Below, piece by piece: positions 62,226-64,000 of a stretch of 64,000 nt of DNA. This DNA is from Streptococcus parasanguinis. GTDB lineage: Bacteria > Bacillota > Bacilli > Lactobacillales > Streptococcaceae. Position numbers and translations under genes: made by a program. The notes beneath the pieces are model-generated. The model did no database searches. It was given only the letters and a program-made list of their open reading frames with translations, and was not told the origin of the DNA. Location: assembly GCA_905188195.1 (NCBI GenBank), contig CAJJKY010000002.1, positions 189,557 through 253,556 on the forward strand, read 5' to 3'. Every line of letters begins with the position of its first letter. The stretch's first letter is position 1.

Positions 62226-63173
62226 ATGGTCCTATATACTGGAGCAACTGTTGAAGAAGCGATTCAAAAAGGTCTGAACGATTTAGATATTCCTCGTATG
62301 AAGGCACATATTACGGTTGTAGCGCGTGAAAAGAAAGGTTTTCTTGGCTTGTTTGGGAAAAAACCAGCCCAAGTAGAGATTGAGCCCATTGCAGAAACAA
62401 CTGTTGTGAAAGCTAATCAAAAAGCTGTCAAAGGTGTCCCAGATGAGATCAATGCGCAAAACGAACCGGTGAAGACGGTGAGCGAAGCAACGGTTGATCT
62501 CGGACGCGTCGTAGCAGCGATCAAAAAGGTCGAAGAAGAAGGAGAAGTTGTCTCTGAAGAAATCAAGACAGAAATCCTGAAACATGACAAAGAAGCAGAT
62601 ACCGTTCTTGAAGAAAAAGGGCATGAACATATCCTTGAAAAAGTTAAAGAACCAGCGACAAAAGAATCAAGCGAATCTGATTTCTCAAACCTTGGTATCG
62701 AGGTAGAGGAAAACTACAACATCGAAGAAGTCGTAGCTGATGTGACAGCCTATGTCCAAACCGTGGTCGATGAAATGGATGTGGATGCGACCATCTCAAG
62801 TAGTCACAACCGCCGTACGGTCAATATGCAAATTGATACCAATGAGCCAGGGCGTGTCATTGGTTACCACGGAAAAGTCTTGAAGGCTCTTCAACTTTTG
62901 GCGCAAAATTACCTCTATAACCGCTACTCAAAGAATTTTTACATTACCATTAATGTTAATGACTATGTAGAACACCGGGCAGAAGTTCTTCAAAGCTATG
63001 CTCAGAAGTTGGCAACACGTGCCCTCGAAGATGGGCAAGCCCAACAGACAGATCCGATGTCAAACAGTGAACGCAAAATCATTCACCGGATCGTCTCTAA
63101 GATGGAAGGAGTCACTAGCTACTCTGAAGGGGAAGAACCAAACCGTTACGTGGTGGTAGACATCGAAGGATAA
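62226..63173 (+). CDS. khpB: RNA-binding protein KhpB/Jag (EloR)
   Basis: A 315-residue protein with a Jag N-terminal domain (about 1-55, TGATVEEAIQKGL and KKGFLGLFGKKPA), an acidic Glu/Lys-rich linker (about 60-165), a KH domain with GYHGKVLKALQLL (about 200-245) and an R3H domain (HRIVSKMEGVTSYSEGEEPNRYVVV at the end). In pneumococcus it partners KhpA and controls cell elongation. AAGAGGTG precedes the ATG, 15 bases after yidC. Confidence 0.93.
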   Translation: MVLYTGATVEEAIQKGLNDLDIPRMKAHITVVAREKKGFLGLFGKKPAQVEIEPIAETTVVKANQKAVKGVPDEINAQNEPVKTVSEATVDLGRVVAAIKKVEEEGEVVSEEIKTEILKHDKEADTVLEEKGHEHILEKVKEPATKESSESDFSNLGIEVEENYNIEEVVADVTAYVQTVVDEMDVDATISSSHNRRTVNMQIDTNEPGRVIGYHGKVLKALQLLAQNYLYNRYSKNFYITINVNDYVEHRAEVLQSYAQKLATRALEDGQAQQTDPMSNSERKIIHRIVSKMEGVTSYSEGEEPNRYVVVDIEG

Positions 63174-63195
63174 TCTAGCTATTATTTCCCATAAG

Positions 63196-63230
63196 GGAGA
63201 GACGGGATTGAGCCGATCTCTCCTTTTTTA
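63196..63230 (+). terminator. Terminator after khpB
   Basis: GGAGAGACGG and CCGATCTCTCC pair (one bulge) around GATTGAG, followed by six Ts. Confidence 0.88.
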
Positions 63231-63248
63231 GGTTTAGAAAGGAAGCAA

Positions 63249-63878
63249 ATGGCATTTGCAGCGATTCGAGAGTTTTTAAAGCTTCAAGGAATTCACTACC
63301 AGGCCCCAGCAAAGGCTGGGGTGCTAGCCCCAGAGATGGAGCAGTATCGTGCCCTAGCTCAAGCAGCTCGTAAGGAATTCACCGATTTAGTCTCAGCCTT
63401 TCAGCAGCGCCACCCTTACTTGGAGCAGGATCGGACTAGCCAATGGATGAACCAGGCCCAGGTCTTGCGGCCTCATTTTTGGGCCTATCTAAAAGGAGAA
63501 GGGACGATGGCAGAGCCCATGTTTGCATTGAGGCTTTATGGAGATGCAGCTGATTTTGGAGTTTCCTTAGAGGTGAGTTTTATCGAGCGAAAAAAAGACG
63601 AGCAGAGCCTTCAAAAACAACACAAGGTTCTCACCCTTCCTATCTCTCAGCCAGTTTATTATTTCGCCCAGAAAAATGGAGAGAGTCAGAGGGTAGAGGG
63701 AACAGAAAAGAATCGCCATGATCTGTTGCAAGCAGTAGCAGAAGGGGCGGTTCGTAAGGTCCTCGTCAAATACGATGTTTCTCTAGTTGAGGAGAGATCC
63801 CTAGAGAATATCCTGGATCAGTTGCAAGAGGCGCTGGTGGCTCTGGAACCCTATTACTTGGCAACCCGTCAGGTGTAG
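63249..63878 (+). CDS. Hypothetical protein, 209 residues
   Basis: I do not recognise the family with confidence. It is soluble, without signal peptide or membrane segment. The N-terminal part is Ala/Gln-rich and probably helical; the middle has aromatic-rich stretches (LRPHFWAYLKGEG, FALRLYGDAADFGVSLEVSFIERK) that look like a mixed alpha/beta domain, faintly reminiscent of the N-terminal DNA-binding domain of McrB-type proteins, which I would not rely on. GAAAGGAAG precedes the ATG. No obvious promoter of its own is seen between the khpB terminator and the start. Confidence 0.65.
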   Translation: MAFAAIREFLKLQGIHYQAPAKAGVLAPEMEQYRALAQAARKEFTDLVSAFQQRHPYLEQDRTSQWMNQAQVLRPHFWAYLKGEGTMAEPMFALRLYGDAADFGVSLEVSFIERKKDEQSLQKQHKVLTLPISQPVYYFAQKNGESQRVEGTEKNRHDLLQAVAEGAVRKVLVKYDVSLVEERSLENILDQLQEALVALEPYYLATRQV

Positions 63879-63923
63879 AAAGGTGTTCTCCGACCTGTAT
63901 TTGCAACAATTTTGCCATAGCTA

Positions 63924-63952
63924 TTGACAAATAGAGTCGAATCCGATAGAAT
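63924..63952 (+). promoter_or_regulatory. Strong promoter reading out of the window
   Basis: Consensus TTGACA at 63924-63929 and TAGAAT at 63947-63952, 17 bases apart. The first ~40 transcribed bases contain no start codon with a ribosome binding site. Position after khpB would fit rpmH or another ribosomal-protein leader, but the gene lies outside the window. Confidence 0.7.
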
Positions 63953-64000
63953 AGTAAAGTATGTTTAGTAACTGATCACAACTAGCCGGCTAAACGAATA

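Noticed and set aside
1..64000. tRNA genes, rRNA genes, insertion sequences, prophage or CRISPR arrays
   Set aside because: None could be supported: no cloverleaf-like sequence, no transposase or integrase frame, and no repeat-spacer array was found when reading both strands.

Overview
The window is from a low-GC Firmicute, almost certainly an oral Streptococcus of the mitis/sanguinis/parasanguinis type. The evidence is a serine-rich repeat (SRR) adhesin locus with a complete accessory Sec system, sortase anchors of the LPxTG type, a GH66 dextranase, RNase J2 next to the esterase EstA, and rnpA-yidC-khpB in the order usual for streptococci. I cannot fix the species from the sequence alone.

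Left part (1-20,100): the 3' part of a giant LPxTG adhesin (at least 4,384 residues visible, 5' end outside the window) has an N-terminal adhesin module, then 15 FctA-type pilin domains; nine are interleaved with an antigen I/II-like isopeptide domain in ~1-kb tandem modules. A strong promoter then drives a ~190-nt structured RNA (possibly 6S RNA), which converges on a wall-anchored GH66 dextranase with a Mub-like tail. Next come a decayed LPxTG anchor remnant, a two-gene ABC transporter (permease and ATPase, no binding protein) and two copies of an intergenic repeat.

Middle part (20,100-25,550): a second promoter-terminator unit (~415 nt, several hairpins, no convincing protein) precedes a 180-residue protein of unknown function. 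Housekeeping genes rnjB, estA and gltX follow.

Right-centre (25,700-58,950): three consecutive SRR glycoprotein genes (1,974, 2,575 and 2,400 residues), each with its own promoter and terminator, are followed by gtf3, secY2, asp1, asp2, asp3, secA2, gtfA, gtfB, asp4 and asp5. GtfA/GtfB add GlcNAc to the SRR chains, Gtf3 extends it, Asp1-3 bring the glycoproteins to SecA2, and SecY2 with Asp4/Asp5 forms the export channel. The three substrates have three different SRR grammars: a mixed SRR followed by seven MucBP-like domains; an almost pure SES/SAS chain with six punctuation modules; and a 13-residue repeat with a hydrophobic Leu-Val/Ile-Gln step interrupted by two kinds of spacer, each present twice.

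Right end (59,000-64,000): a third, inverted copy of the intergenic repeat, a TDT-family transporter, a CPBP membrane protease, rnpA, yidC, khpB (jag), a protein of unknown function, and a strong promoter reading off the end.

The features most worth following are the three-copy intergenic element with compensatory changes in its stem, the two structured RNAs, the adhesin module shared by the giant FctA-type adhesin and two SRR proteins, and the SRR/MucBP hybrid. All motif, promoter and hairpin statements come from reading the sequence by eye; no database search or folding was run.
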